Assembly: GCA_903837355.1 (NCBI GenBank)
Contig: CAILUI010000240.1
Coordinates: 37,002 to 101,001 of the forward strand
Reading direction: 5' to 3'
Source: an uncultured Victivallales bacterium
GTDB taxonomy: Bacteria; Verrucomicrobiota; Lentisphaeria; Oligosphaerales; JAFGRS01
Length of the DNA stretch: 64,000 nucleotides
Part shown: in pieces, positions 26,465 through 35,877 of the stretch
Layout of the letters: each line of letters begins with the position of its first letter
Numbering within the stretch: position 1 is the first letter of the stretch
The notes under the pieces: model-generated
Database searches by the model: none
What the model saw: the letters and a program-made list of their open reading frames with translations, nothing else
Told to the model about the DNA's origin: nothing
Made by a program: the position numbers and the translations under genes

Positions 26465-28474
26465 ATGCGCAGCAGCACGGTCACGTTGGTGATGCTCGGG
26501 ACGACGGCAGTGGCCTGGTCGCAGGCACTGACGCTGCTGAACCCCGACTTCGCGCGCCTCGGCGCTGACGGCAAACCCAGCGACTGGTCGCTGTCGACCT
26601 GGTACGCGAGCCCGGTGCCTGCGGTCGCGGTCAGCGCCGACGCCGGTGGCCCGGTCGTCTCGTTCGCGTTTCCCGCGGACTCGTCGGCGTACACCGTGTC
26701 CTTCCACCAGACGCTGCCCCCACTGCCGCCCAGCGCCACGGCTCGGGTGCGCTTCCGCTACCGGGCGGAGTTTGCCGGCGAGCGCCGGACCAGCATCGCG
26801 ATCTCCGGTGGGCCGGGCTGTGGAGTCCCCTGCAGCCGGGTGTGGTTCAGCGCCGTGCGCGACGCGCAATGGCATACGGCCGACATCGCGGTCTCGGCGC
26901 AGTTGCTCAAGCGCAGCGAGAACGTGCTGGAGTTCACGTTCAACGAGACCTTCGGCGCCGGTGACCGCTTTGCCTTGGCTGAGGTCAGCGTTGTGATGGA
27001 GCCACTGCCGGCGCTCCGGCTGGGCTTCACCGACCCGGTCAGTGGCGTCGTCTTCACCGACCAGGTAGCACGGGTCGTGCGGGGCGTGTTGCAGGCGGGC
27101 CCGGCCGCCGCGGGACGGCGAGCACAGGTGGCGCTGGTCGGCGCCGAGCCGGGCAGCGCGCCTCTGGCGACCCAGGATTGCGGGGTTGGCGAGCGCCGGA
27201 GTGAATGGGCCTTCGATTTCGCCGGCCAGCCCCCGGGGCGCTACCGCGTCGTGGCGACGCTGGCCGGTGACGACGGGGCGGAGGTGGCTCGGCAGGAACT
27301 CACCACCTGGTTCCTGGCGCCGAACGCCGATACCACGCGCGTGGTGGAGGGTCGTGTCCACCACGGCGCGGCGGCCATCGTGCCCTTCGGTACCTACCAT
27401 GTCTGCGACAACGCCGTAGCCGCCACCAACCGCGAGAATCGCCGCCTCGGGCTACCGCTTCTGGACCGTGAGGCGATGCTGGCGGGCCTGGGACGCGTCG
27501 GCTTGACCGCGGGCTTCTTCAGTTGGGGGATCCCGACGAACGAGTTCCTCGAGGCGGCGGCCCGCCACGGTCACCGGGTGATCCCCGAGGCCTCCGGCCT
27601 CGGTCTGGAGTGGGGCGGGAAGCCCCTGGCGGAGCAGGTCGCGCCCTTCGCCGAGGACCCGCGCGTCTGGGCCTGGGGTGGCTGGGACGAGCCCTCGATG
27701 GCGACGCTGGAGCGGGCCGTGCAGGTCTATCGCGGCCTGAAGAGCGTCACGCCGCAGAAGCTGGTGGTGAGCTCGTTCTGTGAACCCGCCGTCGTCGATC
27801 TGCTCGAGGATGAAGGCGTCTCTGCCGACCTGCTCCTGGTCGACATCTATGCCGTCCGCGCTCCGGATTCGGACCTCAGCGCGGTGGGCACGGCGGTCGC
27901 GCACGTGGCCGCGGTGGCGCGGCGGCATGGCGGCTTGGCGGTGGGCGTGACCCCGCAGGCGTTCGTCTACAACGGTCCTGAACCCAGCCCGGCGCAATTG
28001 CGCGTGCAGATCTACCTGGGGCTGGTCAACGGCGCGGTGGCTTTCTTCCCGTATGCCTACGTCGAGGACTATGCCGAGGTGGCCTTTGCGGGACGCCTTG
28101 GCCAGCCCGACGGCATGAGTGCGAATCCCGGGCGGCAGCGCTGGTGGCTTCCCGACAGTGTCTTGTGGCAGAGCCTGCCGCAGCTCAGTCGCGAACTGGC
28201 GCAACTGACGCCGCTGATCCTGCGCGGGCAGCCGCTGCCGGCCACGGCCAGTCCCAGCCCGGTGCAGTTCATGGTGCGGCACGTCGAAGGCGAGGGGTTC
28301 CTGATCGCCGCCAACCCGCAGGCCAGCGCGAACTCGGCGACCTTTACCCTGGAACCGCAGTTCCCCGCCCTGACGCCGCTCTTCGAGACGCCCGCGGCGA
28401 CGGCGACGGGCGCGGCCTTGAGCCTGTCATTCGGTGCCTATGAAGTCAAAGTGTTCCGCTTCCAGGTGCTATAA
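26465..28474 (+). CDS. Secreted TIM-barrel glycosidase-like protein with N-terminal sandwich domains
   Basis: 669 aa from ATG 26465 (AAAGGGG six bases upstream). Signal peptide residues 1-20 (TVTLVMLGTTAVAWSQA). Residues ~22-175 are jelly-roll-like (LLNPDFARLGADGKPSDW), ~180-285 immunoglobulin-like, then a barrel from ~295: VPFGTYHVCD, GLTAGFFSWGIP, RVWAWGGWDEPSM near 404-412, VVSSFCEPAVVDLLEDE, LLVDIYAV and YLGLVNGAVAFFPYAY. The DEP triplet is typical of a barrel-strand catalytic Glu in several glycosidase-like families (DUF4091/GH123-like), but no precise family is recognised. Divergent from the GH-D-like gene across 216 bp, which shows no other gene. Confidence 0.7.
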   Translation: MRSSTVTLVMLGTTAVAWSQALTLLNPDFARLGADGKPSDWSLSTWYASPVPAVAVSADAGGPVVSFAFPADSSAYTVSFHQTLPPLPPSATARVRFRYRAEFAGERRTSIAISGGPGCGVPCSRVWFSAVRDAQWHTADIAVSAQLLKRSENVLEFTFNETFGAGDRFALAEVSVVMEPLPALRLGFTDPVSGVVFTDQVARVVRGVLQAGPAAAGRRAQVALVGAEPGSAPLATQDCGVGERRSEWAFDFAGQPPGRYRVVATLAGDDGAEVARQELTTWFLAPNADTTRVVEGRVHHGAAAIVPFGTYHVCDNAVAATNRENRRLGLPLLDREAMLAGLGRVGLTAGFFSWGIPTNEFLEAAARHGHRVIPEASGLGLEWGGKPLAEQVAPFAEDPRVWAWGGWDEPSMATLERAVQVYRGLKSVTPQKLVVSSFCEPAVVDLLEDEGVSADLLLVDIYAVRAPDSDLSAVGTAVAHVAAVARRHGGLAVGVTPQAFVYNGPEPSPAQLRVQIYLGLVNGAVAFFPYAYVEDYAEVAFAGRLGQPDGMSANPGRQRWWLPDSVLWQSLPQLSRELAQLTPLILRGQPLPATASPSPVQFMVRHVEGEGFLIAANPQASANSATFTLEPQFPALTPLFETPAATATGAALSLSFGAYEVKVFRFQVL

Positions 28475-28475
28475 T
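28467..28475 (+). promoter_or_regulatory. Extended -10 promoter for the lipoprotein gene
   Basis: A perfect TATAAT at 28470-28475, preceded by TG at 28467-28468, gives an extended -10 (TGCTATAAT) overlapping the stop of the previous gene and 46 bp before the lipoprotein start. No clear -35 is seen, as is common with extended -10 sites. Confidence 0.5.
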
Positions 28476-28521
28476 CTGTGCCGATTGGCGCGGCTCGGGA
28501 TTGCCATCTGAGGTCTATACC

Positions 28522-29940
28522 ATGTACCACCCATGCCGTTTCCTGCTGGTCGCGTTGGCCCTGCTCCTGGGCAGCGGCTGCGAGCACACGATCTACGAGC
28601 TGCTGCTGCAGCCACGCGGCAGCGTCATGAAGCGGACCCTGGAATGCCGGCGCGTTGATAGCGACGGCCCGCAGGGCGAGGTCCTCAGGCCCATGGTCCA
28701 GGAGGAGCTCGACCGCCTGACCGCCATCTATGACGTGCCGGCCGGGCCGACCGAGGCGCGGCGTTTCTCTTTTGCCGGCGAGTTCGGCGGCAGCACGCCG
28801 GCCGACATCGGCGGCGCGGGTGCCTACCGTTGCTGGTCGTCATCTCTGGGCACGCTCTGCGTCTATGCGGAGCGCTTCCGTGGCAACGACGACCAGGCGG
28901 GGGTGCTGGCGCGGCGCCAGCAGGCCGCTGACCGCCTGGTCGAGCTCATCGGCGGGTGGCTGCAGCCCCGCTTGGGCCAGACCCGCGGGTGGAGCCAGTT
29001 TCAGGCCTTCCTCAACGGCGCCCTGAGGAGTGATCTCCACAACCTGGCGCTGCTGGCCTGGGCGGGCCGCTTCGCACAGGACGCTGGCTTCGCGGGCGCC
29101 GCCGGCAGCGCGGACGCGGCCACCCTGGCCCGCGCCCTGCTCTTCCTGTATGAGCACGGTTACCTGCTGGCGCCGGAGCTGCCGGCCTGGGCGCAGGCGA
29201 TCCGGGAGCAGGGGGGCGTGCAGGATAACCTGGCGCCGCTGGCGCCACTGCTCGCCGGCGCCGTGGCGCGGCGCAGCGGCATCGCCGCCGACGCTGAGGT
29301 GCTCGTGGCACTGCGTCGCGAGCTGGAGCAGAAGACCTTGGTTGACGGGCTCAACGCGGCCCTGCAGACGGCACCGGAGTGGACGACCAAGCTGGCCGAC
29401 TGGCAGGCCCGGGAGCCGAAGGAGGCTGGGGCGCAAGCGCCAGCCCCGGTCGAGATCCTCGGTGACCTGGCCTTGGCGACCGCCGGGTTCGGCCCCGCTT
29501 CCGGCAGCGCTGGCGATGAACTCCGCTTGCGCTTGACCTTGCCGGCCAAGCCCTTCTATACGAATGGGACCTGGGACGTGGCCGCACTGCAGGTGGCGTG
29601 GCAGACGGTCCTGCCAGGGACCGAGAACACACCCTATCTGGCGTACGCTTCCTGGGCAGCTCCCGCCGAGGCCGCGCAGAAGCAGCACTTCGGCCGGGTC
29701 TTGTTGCGCGATCAGGCGCTGGCCGACTACGTCCTCTGGTTCAATGGCCTGAGCAAGGAGGAGGCAGTCGAGTGGGAGGCCTTGCTTGGGAGCCTGCGCC
29801 CGGAGGCAGCTCCCGCCCTGCGCCTGGCCGAGTTCCGCTTCCAGAGCGAGGTGAACGCCGGCCCGGCAACGGCAGCGGCACTGGCCGCGAGTCGGGCCCA
29901 ACCGGCCCGCACACTGCTGCTCGAAGCCTTGGCGCCGTGA
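28522..29940 (+). CDS. Putative outer-membrane lipoprotein of unknown function
   Basis: 472 aa from ATG 28522, with GAGGTC eight bases upstream. A hydrophobic leader (FLLVALALLLGSGCEHT) has Cys at ~19 that is a likely lipidation site, although G at -3 is not the classic lipobox residue. The mature protein begins around a YELLLQPRG segment, then a predicted globular alpha/beta domain with many Trp/Phe in its N-terminal third (YRCWSSSLGTLCVYAERF) and long Ala-rich helices. No domain is recognised. It is followed within 142 bp by a DUF4175-like membrane protein on the same strand, so it may belong to the same envelope-associated unit (inference). Confidence 0.6.
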   Translation: MYHPCRFLLVALALLLGSGCEHTIYELLLQPRGSVMKRTLECRRVDSDGPQGEVLRPMVQEELDRLTAIYDVPAGPTEARRFSFAGEFGGSTPADIGGAGAYRCWSSSLGTLCVYAERFRGNDDQAGVLARRQQAADRLVELIGGWLQPRLGQTRGWSQFQAFLNGALRSDLHNLALLAWAGRFAQDAGFAGAAGSADAATLARALLFLYEHGYLLAPELPAWAQAIREQGGVQDNLAPLAPLLAGAVARRSGIAADAEVLVALRRELEQKTLVDGLNAALQTAPEWTTKLADWQAREPKEAGAQAPAPVEILGDLALATAGFGPASGSAGDELRLRLTLPAKPFYTNGTWDVAALQVAWQTVLPGTENTPYLAYASWAAPAEAAQKQHFGRVLLRDQALADYVLWFNGLSKEEAVEWEALLGSLRPEAAPALRLAEFRFQSEVNAGPATAAALAASRAQPARTLLLEALAP

Positions 29941-30082
29941 GCTCCCCGCCCGGCCTTCCGCCGCCGGGCGGGCTGACAACCGGCCGGCGCGCGGTACAGT
30001 ACGAACCGTTGCCGACTGCGCGGTCGGCGTGGTCGGTTCTGTACGCTTCAGGCCCACACGGGTCAGCCTCGACAGGTCCACG

Positions 30083-33000
30083 GTGACGAACGACACACCA
30101 CAGCCACAGACTCTGATAGCGCGGCACTTCGAGCCCGTGCGTCACCGCCTGCGCAGCGTGCGCCTGGCGGGGGGCTGCATTGCGGCGCTGGGTGTTTTTG
30201 CGGCGGCGGTGCTGTTGGCGGACGGCGTCGAGCGTCTGCACGCTCTGCGCGAGAGTTGGGTTCTCGGGGTTGTGCTCGTGGCGGCGGGGCTGGCACTGGC
30301 CGTCCTGGTCCGCGCCGGTATCGGTGCCTTGCTGCGGGGCCCGGCGGCCCGCGATCTGGCCCTCGACGTCGAGCGGGCCCGCCCGGAGTTGATGGACTCG
30401 CTGGTCTGCGCGGTGGAGTTGCAGCAACGCCAGGGGGCCGCGCCAAACCTGCTCGAGCAAGCCCTGCTGGACCAGGTCAGTGCTCGCCTGGACGGCAGCG
30501 CGCCGCTCGCCAGTGTCTTCCGCGACGCGCTGCGCTGGCGGCGCTTGGCCGTTCCCGCCGCGGTCTTCGCCGCCTGCATGGCGTTGGCCCTGCATTCGCG
30601 GGCCTGGCAGAAGGCTGCGGCGCGCCTGGGCGATCTGCGGCGCGGCGTCGACACCGGGCTGGTCCTGCAGGCACCGACAGAACCCGTGCCCGAGCATACC
30701 GACGTCCGCCTGGACGCCGACGTCCGCCGCTGGGAAGCGGAGGCCAGCATCGAGGTCATCGATGCCGAGGGGCGGCACCGGTTCCGCATGAACCGCGGTG
30801 ACGGCGAGCGCTTCTTTTTCACGTTCTATGACGTGGCCCAGACCTTGCGCTACCGGGTGGTCACGCCCTCGCTGGCCAGTCCCTGGCGGCGACTGACCAC
30901 CTACCGTCCGCCGAGCTTTGTCGCCGTCGCCATCCGGGTCGAGTCGCCGGCCTACACCGGGCGCGCCCCGCAGACGCTCGACGCCTTCCGCGACCTGCAG
31001 GCGGTGGTGGGCAGCCGGGTCTTCATCCGCGCGGAGACGCAGCCTGGGGTCAGCGCCGAGTGGCAGGGCGAGGACAGCGCGGCCGCGTTCGCCTGCACGC
31101 CCGCCGGCGTCGCGACCCACGAGTTCACGGTCGAGCGCGACGGGCTGTTCCGCGCGGTTCTGCGCAGCCCGGAGGGGTGGGAGACGCGCGGGCCGGAGGT
31201 GCGCCTGGTGGCGCAGCCTGATCTGCCGCCGGTGGTCTCGCTCCTCAAGCCAGGTCGCGACGCCCAGGCCGCCAAGGAGGACAACGTGGCTCTGGAAGTG
31301 CGCGCCGGCGACGACTTCGGCCTGCGCCGCCTGGTCCTGACCTACGCCATCTCGGGCGGCGAGCGCCAGTCTGTTCTGCTGTTCACGGCCGGCCCCGAGC
31401 GCGTGCTGGACCAGACCGTCGAGCACGACTTCGACCTGTCGGCGTTGCAGGTGGAACCCGGCGATGTGATCACCTATACGGTCAGCGCCGCCGACAATCG
31501 CGAACCCCAGGCCCAGGAGGCCCGCACCGAGGTGTGCTTCATCGTCGTGCGCCCGCCGCTTGACTCGAAGGAGCAGGATGGCAGCCAGGGGCAGCAGATG
31601 AAGCTGGACATCAGCGGGTTGATCGCCGAGAGCAAACGGCTGATCCGCTTCACCTGGGATACTCTCGGCCTGCCGGAAGGCGAACGGGCCAAACCGACCG
31701 AGGACCTGCACCGCGACCTCGGGGTGTTGCAGCTCGAGATCCGCAAGATGTTCACCAAGGTGATCGAACAGGCCGGCGACATGGCGGTGTCCGGGGCTCT
31801 GCCGGAATTGTTCGGCACGGCCGAGCGCGAGGTTGCCGACGCCGTCATGCAGACTGAGCGTCGCCAGCTCGAAGAGGCCGGCCCGCCCCAGGAGCGCGCC
31901 TTGGCGGCACTGACCCGCATCGAGAACGAGTTGTTGCAGAACGCGGCCAAGAGCAAGGGCAAGGGCGAGTCCTCCGAGTCCCAAGAGCCGCCCAAGCCAC
32001 CCGAGAAGCCGACCGAGACGCGACGTTCGCAAGAGCAGTTGATGCAGGCCCTGCGCGAGGCCCGGCGTCAGGCCCAGGAGCTGGCCGAGCGCCAGGCACG
32101 CCTGAACCAGGAGATGCAGCGCTCGCCGACGCCGTCGCCCGAGGCGGCCCAAGGCCTGGCGGCGAAGCAGCGCAGTCTTGAGAAAGACACCGGCGCGGTG
32201 GCGCAGAGTCTGCAGAGCCTGCCGCCCGCCCAGCAGGCCGCGGCGACCTTGAGCGCCGGCGCCCGGGAAATGAACCAAGGCGCCGCTCGCCTCGACCAGG
32301 CCGACGTCGGCACCGCCGAACGCCATGGGCGGCGTGCGGGAGGGCTGCTCGCCGCCGCCATTAAGGATCTCGATGACGCTCTCCGCAAGGCGGCCTCCGA
32401 GCGCATTCAGGCGCTCAGCAAAGCTGCGGAGCAGATGTCGGCCGCCGAACGCCAGGCCGCCGAACAGAGCCGGGAGTTGGCGGCGCAGGCCCAGCCCGAC
32501 GCCGCCGCGCTGGCGCAGGCCGAAGCGCAGCAGCGCGAGCTGAATCAGGCCGCCGCCGCGCTGCGCCAGGCGGTCAGCGCCACCGCCGGCGAGTTCGAGG
32601 AGGCCTACCCCGACGCCAGCCAGGCCCTTGGCGAGGCCCTGCAGAACGCCAACCGCCAAGGCCTCGAGCGCACCCTGAGCCGCGCCGCCAACGCCCTGCT
32701 CTACCGCAAACCTGACAAGGCGGTCAAGCCGCAGACGGATGCAGCCAATCAGTTGCTGGAACTCGCCCGCGGTCTGGAGACGGCCGGCGGCAAACTGCCG
32801 GCGCTGTCACGCGAAGAGCTCTTGGAGGCCCTGCAGGCCATGCAGCAGCAGGCGCAGGAAGCCGCCGCGGGCATGCAGCAACCTGGCCAGCCGGGCCGGC
32901 AGCGCGTACAGGCCGCCCAGGAGCGGGCCGCGCAGGCACTCGACCCGGTGGCCGCGGCCCTGCAGGACAAGCCCTTGCAGGAGATCGCGGACCAGATGGC

Positions 33001-33205
33001 GGCGGGCATCGGCGAGGGGTCGGCGTCCGAGGTCGGGGCGGAGACCATGCGGCTGTTTCAGGCTGCCATCGGCATCCTTGAGCGCCACGTGATGGCTTCC
33101 GAGGTTCGTCGCCGGCTGGATCTGAGCCGCAAGACGGCCGCCCCTCCGGAGAAGTACCGCCGGCAGGTTGAGCAGTACTTCCGCGACCTGGGCCGCGAAC
33201 CATGA
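30083..33205 (+). CDS. DUF4175-like membrane protein with long coiled-coil region
   Basis: 1040 aa. GTG 30083 is the best start (AGGT upstream, then TNDTPQPQTLIARHFEPV). Three membrane segments lie near the N-terminus: ~32-52 (GGCIAALGVFAAAVLLADG), ~60-82 (VLGVVLVAAGLALAVLV) and ~155-172. Periplasmic beta domains follow (SPAYTGRAPQTLDAFRDLQA, DDFGLRRLVLTYAI, ITYTVSAADN), matching DUF4175/TIGR02302-like proteins. Residues ~500-1000 are a Gln/Ala/Glu-rich coiled coil. The C-terminus PPEKYRRQVEQYFRDL matches the end of the second copy at 56598-60005. In related phyla such proteins sit with MoxR, DUF58 and VWA genes; here a VWA gene follows directly. Function is uncharacterised, probably envelope structure or secretion. 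Confidence 0.78.
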   Translation: MTNDTPQPQTLIARHFEPVRHRLRSVRLAGGCIAALGVFAAAVLLADGVERLHALRESWVLGVVLVAAGLALAVLVRAGIGALLRGPAARDLALDVERARPELMDSLVCAVELQQRQGAAPNLLEQALLDQVSARLDGSAPLASVFRDALRWRRLAVPAAVFAACMALALHSRAWQKAAARLGDLRRGVDTGLVLQAPTEPVPEHTDVRLDADVRRWEAEASIEVIDAEGRHRFRMNRGDGERFFFTFYDVAQTLRYRVVTPSLASPWRRLTTYRPPSFVAVAIRVESPAYTGRAPQTLDAFRDLQAVVGSRVFIRAETQPGVSAEWQGEDSAAAFACTPAGVATHEFTVERDGLFRAVLRSPEGWETRGPEVRLVAQPDLPPVVSLLKPGRDAQAAKEDNVALEVRAGDDFGLRRLVLTYAISGGERQSVLLFTAGPERVLDQTVEHDFDLSALQVEPGDVITYTVSAADNREPQAQEARTEVCFIVVRPPLDSKEQDGSQGQQMKLDISGLIAESKRLIRFTWDTLGLPEGERAKPTEDLHRDLGVLQLEIRKMFTKVIEQAGDMAVSGALPELFGTAEREVADAVMQTERRQLEEAGPPQERALAALTRIENELLQNAAKSKGKGESSESQEPPKPPEKPTETRRSQEQLMQALREARRQAQELAERQARLNQEMQRSPTPSPEAAQGLAAKQRSLEKDTGAVAQSLQSLPPAQQAAATLSAGAREMNQGAARLDQADVGTAERHGRRAGGLLAAAIKDLDDALRKAASERIQALSKAAEQMSAAERQAAEQSRELAAQAQPDAAALAQAEAQQRELNQAAAALRQAVSATAGEFEEAYPDASQALGEALQNANRQGLERTLSRAANALLYRKPDKAVKPQTDAANQLLELARGLETAGGKLPALSREELLEALQAMQQQAQEAAAGMQQPGQPGRQRVQAAQERAAQALDPVAAALQDKPLQEIADQMAAGIGEGSASEVGAETMRLFQAAIGILERHVMASEVRRRLDLSRKTAAPPEKYRRQVEQYFRDLGREP

Positions 33206-33272
33206 GTCCAACCCCCGATATGCGTCATCTCGCCCCGCAGCGCCGTCGTCTGCCCGCGGCCCAGGACTCAGC

Positions 33273-35450
33273 ATGAGCGGCATCCACACGCCCATCCCCC
33301 TGCTGGTGATCGCGCTGTGGAGCGCGGCCGCGGTGCTGCTTGTCCTCGTCCGTCACGGCGCCCAGCAGCCGGCGCTTCAGCGGCGCTCCTGCTGGACGAT
33401 CACCCTCCTGCGCCTGGCGGCGCTGGCGCTGGTGCTGCTGCTGCTGCTCCAGCCCTACCGGGAAGAGCGCCTTCCCGACCCTGAGGCCTTCCGTACAGCG
33501 CTCCTGCTCGACGCCAGCGCCAGCATGACGGTCCAGGACGTCGCCGAGGGTCGTTCCCGCCTCGACGTGGTGCGGTCCGCGGTGGCCAGCGTCCCCGGCA
33601 CCCAGCTCACTCTTCTGGACCGTCTGCAAGGCAGCGGCCGCATCGAGGTCAGTGCCTTTGCCGAAGCCGTTCGGCCGGTCCGCACGGGGATCCCGCCGCC
33701 CATTCTGCCTGGGCGTACGGCGATCGGCAATGCCTTGACGGAGCTACTCGACGCCAGCGGCGGGCCACCCCTGGGGGCGGTGCTATTGCTGTCCGATGGC
33801 CACAGCAACCTCGGCGCCGCGCCGACGGAGGTCGGTAAGCTCTTCCGGGCCCGCGGCATTCCGGTCTCCTGCGTCGGCATCGGCGAAACTCGGCAGCCGG
33901 GCGACCTGCGTGTCCGCTTTGCTGCGGAGCAACTCAAGGGCCGCAAGGGCGAACCCCTGACGCTTGAGATCCTGCTCGAGAATGGTTTCGAACACGCCGT
34001 GAGCACGCGGCTGACCGTCGGCGCGGCGCAGGGGGGCGCGACCGAGCGCGCCGTGACCATCGCCGCCGGGGCGACCCAACGCGAGCGGGTCGAGGTCACC
34101 CCGTTGCGGGCTGGCTACATCTCCTACAGCGCCCGCGTGCAGCCGGTTCCTGGCGACCGACTGCCCGATACCGACGTCGACTATGTGGGCATCGAGGTGC
34201 GCGAGCCGGACCGTTTCGGTATCCTCTACCTGGGCGCGCACCTGGGCTGGGACTACCGCTTTCTGCGCCTGCTCTGCGACACCCATCCGCAACTCACTCT
34301 CGCCACGGTGATCCAGAGCGGCAAAAGCAGCTTCTACCAGAGCGGCGTGCGCGCCGAGAGCGAAGGCCGCCTCGACGGCTTTCCTACCGACCCCGAGACC
34401 ATCAACCGCTTCGATGCCGTGCTGCTCGATACCCGCGCCCTGCCGGCCCTGGGGGCCAAGGGCATCGAGACGCTGGTGGGGTTTGTGGATCGCCGTGGCG
34501 GCGGACTGCTGGTGCTGGGGCCGGCGGCGGACCTCCCGGAGGCGCTGCGCGACCTGCTGCCGCTCCAGCCCGTTGCCGCGGGCAGCCTCCAGGCCCGCGA
34601 GCGGCTGGACGTCAGCCCGGACTTCATCTTTGAGCAGGATCCGGCCCGCGCCCTGGATCCGGTGGCGGGTCTGCCCGTGCCGCCCGGTGGCCCGCTGTGG
34701 CTGGCCGCGGCGCTGAAACGGGGCGCACGTCCGGCGGCGACCCTGCGTCAGGGCGAACTCACCGTGCTCTCCGCGCAGAGCTATGGCAGTGGCCGTGTGG
34801 CCTACCTGGGGATCGAGTCGACCTGGACCTGGCGCCTGGCGAGCGGCAGCGGCGAAAGCAGTCACACGGCGTTTTGGAATGGACTGCTGGTCTGGTTGTC
34901 GAGCACCGGCAAGCCCCGGCTGCGCGTGGTCTCCGATGGCGCCAAGACCGGGCTTGGGGACGCCCTGCCCCTGGATATCCACGTGCTGGGCAGCGACTTC
35001 CTGCCCGCGCCCGACGCCCGCGTCACGGCGACGGTCACCACCCCGGCGGGCCAGTCGAGCGAGATCGCCTTGGATGCCACCGCCGAGACCGCGGGCCATT
35101 ACACGGCCCTGTTCTTCCCCGAAGAGGCCGGCGAGCACCGCGTCACCTACCGGGTGGAATCACCCGCCGGCAGCCTCAACGGCGAAGCGCATTTTCTGGC
35201 CCGCCGGACCGGGATCGAGACCGAAGACACCGGCTATCGCGAGGACGTGCTGCGCGACCTGGCCCGCGTCACCGGCGGTGCGTTCTACACCTACCGGGAC
35301 ATGGACCGCATCGAGCGGTTGCCGCTCAGCAGCAGCGTCCCCATGAAGACCACCCGGCTCTATTGGACTCGCCACGGCGCGCTGCTGGCCGCCCTGGCGC
35401 TGGTTCTCGGGGCGGAATGGTTCCTGCGCCGCCGCCTGGGTCTGAAGTGA
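33273..35450 (+). CDS. VWA-domain membrane protein (BatA-like) with GATase1-like domain
   Basis: 725 aa. ATG 33273 follows AGGA at seven bases. Two N-terminal membrane helices (~8-24, ~42-60) flank a short loop, then a von Willebrand factor A domain whose metal-binding motif D80-A-S82-A-S84 is intact (LLLDASASM), with VLLLSDGHSN as a later strand. Residues ~300-420 (FGILYLGAHLGWDYRFL, FDAVLLDTRALPALG, GGGLLVLGPAADLPEALR) resemble a class I glutamine-amidotransferase-like fold. C-terminal Ig-like domains and a last membrane helix (~700-718) ending RRRLGLK follow. Its architecture matches VWA partners of DUF4175-like proteins; the pair is probably cotranscribed (67-bp gap). A chaperone-like or assembly role is inferred. 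Confidence 0.82.
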   Translation: MSGIHTPIPLLVIALWSAAAVLLVLVRHGAQQPALQRRSCWTITLLRLAALALVLLLLLQPYREERLPDPEAFRTALLLDASASMTVQDVAEGRSRLDVVRSAVASVPGTQLTLLDRLQGSGRIEVSAFAEAVRPVRTGIPPPILPGRTAIGNALTELLDASGGPPLGAVLLLSDGHSNLGAAPTEVGKLFRARGIPVSCVGIGETRQPGDLRVRFAAEQLKGRKGEPLTLEILLENGFEHAVSTRLTVGAAQGGATERAVTIAAGATQRERVEVTPLRAGYISYSARVQPVPGDRLPDTDVDYVGIEVREPDRFGILYLGAHLGWDYRFLRLLCDTHPQLTLATVIQSGKSSFYQSGVRAESEGRLDGFPTDPETINRFDAVLLDTRALPALGAKGIETLVGFVDRRGGGLLVLGPAADLPEALRDLLPLQPVAAGSLQARERLDVSPDFIFEQDPARALDPVAGLPVPPGGPLWLAAALKRGARPAATLRQGELTVLSAQSYGSGRVAYLGIESTWTWRLASGSGESSHTAFWNGLLVWLSSTGKPRLRVVSDGAKTGLGDALPLDIHVLGSDFLPAPDARVTATVTTPAGQSSEIALDATAETAGHYTALFFPEEAGEHRVTYRVESPAGSLNGEAHFLARRTGIETEDTGYREDVLRDLARVTGGAFYTYRDMDRIERLPLSSSVPMKTTRLYWTRHGALLAALALVLGAEWFLRRRLGLK

Positions 35451-35560
35451 GACGCGGTTGTTTCCGCCGCCTGTGGCGACACATTACCGCTGCGCGGCCA
35501 ACCGCCGCTAGCCGCCGCCCTCTGGTCGGCGGCGGGCAGCGCCAGCAAGGATGGAAGAAC

Positions 35561-35875
35561 GTGGCACAGCGACCCGATCTGGCGCACGTGGATGTGCGTT
35601 ACATAGCCGACCTCGCCCGCCTCGAACTGACGGACGCGGAAGTGGCACGCTTTCAGTCCGAGCTAGGCGATATCCTGGGTTATGTGGACCAACTCCGTGA
35701 GCTCGACGTGACCGGGGTGGAGCCGCTGGCGCACGCCATCACGCGCACCAACGTCATGCGCGACGACGTGGCGTCTGGACCGTCCCTGGCGCGCGAGCGG
35801 GTTCTGGCCAATGCGCCCGCCGTGGTCGGTGGTACCAGCGTGCGCGTGCCGGTGGTGCTCGAGGAGGCGTCCTGA
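35561..35875 (+). CDS. gatC: Asp-tRNA(Asn)/Glu-tRNA(Gln) amidotransferase subunit C
   Basis: 104 aa. GTG 35561 (purine-rich GGAAGA just upstream) gives a normal-length GatC; ATG codons nearby are out of frame or too short. The core DVRYIADLARLELTDAEVARF, ending in the VDQLRELDVTGVEP and RDDV segments, is diagnostic. GatC wraps GatA and stabilises the GatCAB complex. gatA starts two bases after its stop. gatB is not in the window. Because a glutaminyl-tRNA synthetase is also present (39678-41783), GatCAB here probably serves Asn-tRNA formation (inference). Confidence 0.9.
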   Translation: MAQRPDLAHVDVRYIADLARLELTDAEVARFQSELGDILGYVDQLRELDVTGVEPLAHAITRTNVMRDDVASGPSLARERVLANAPAVVGGTSVRVPVVLEEAS

Positions 35876-35877
35876 CG

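Noticed and set aside
26249..27400. N-terminal extension of the GH-D-like frame to 27400
   Set aside because: It is antisense to the signal peptide and sandwich domains of the gene at 26465, and the signal peptide plus GGGAGGT places the real start at 26248.
29741..32659. A 972-codon minus-strand frame opposite the DUF4175-like gene
   Set aside because: Leu/Gly/Arg-rich shadow of Ala/Gln coiled-coil codons; no start with ribosome site and no recognisable fold.
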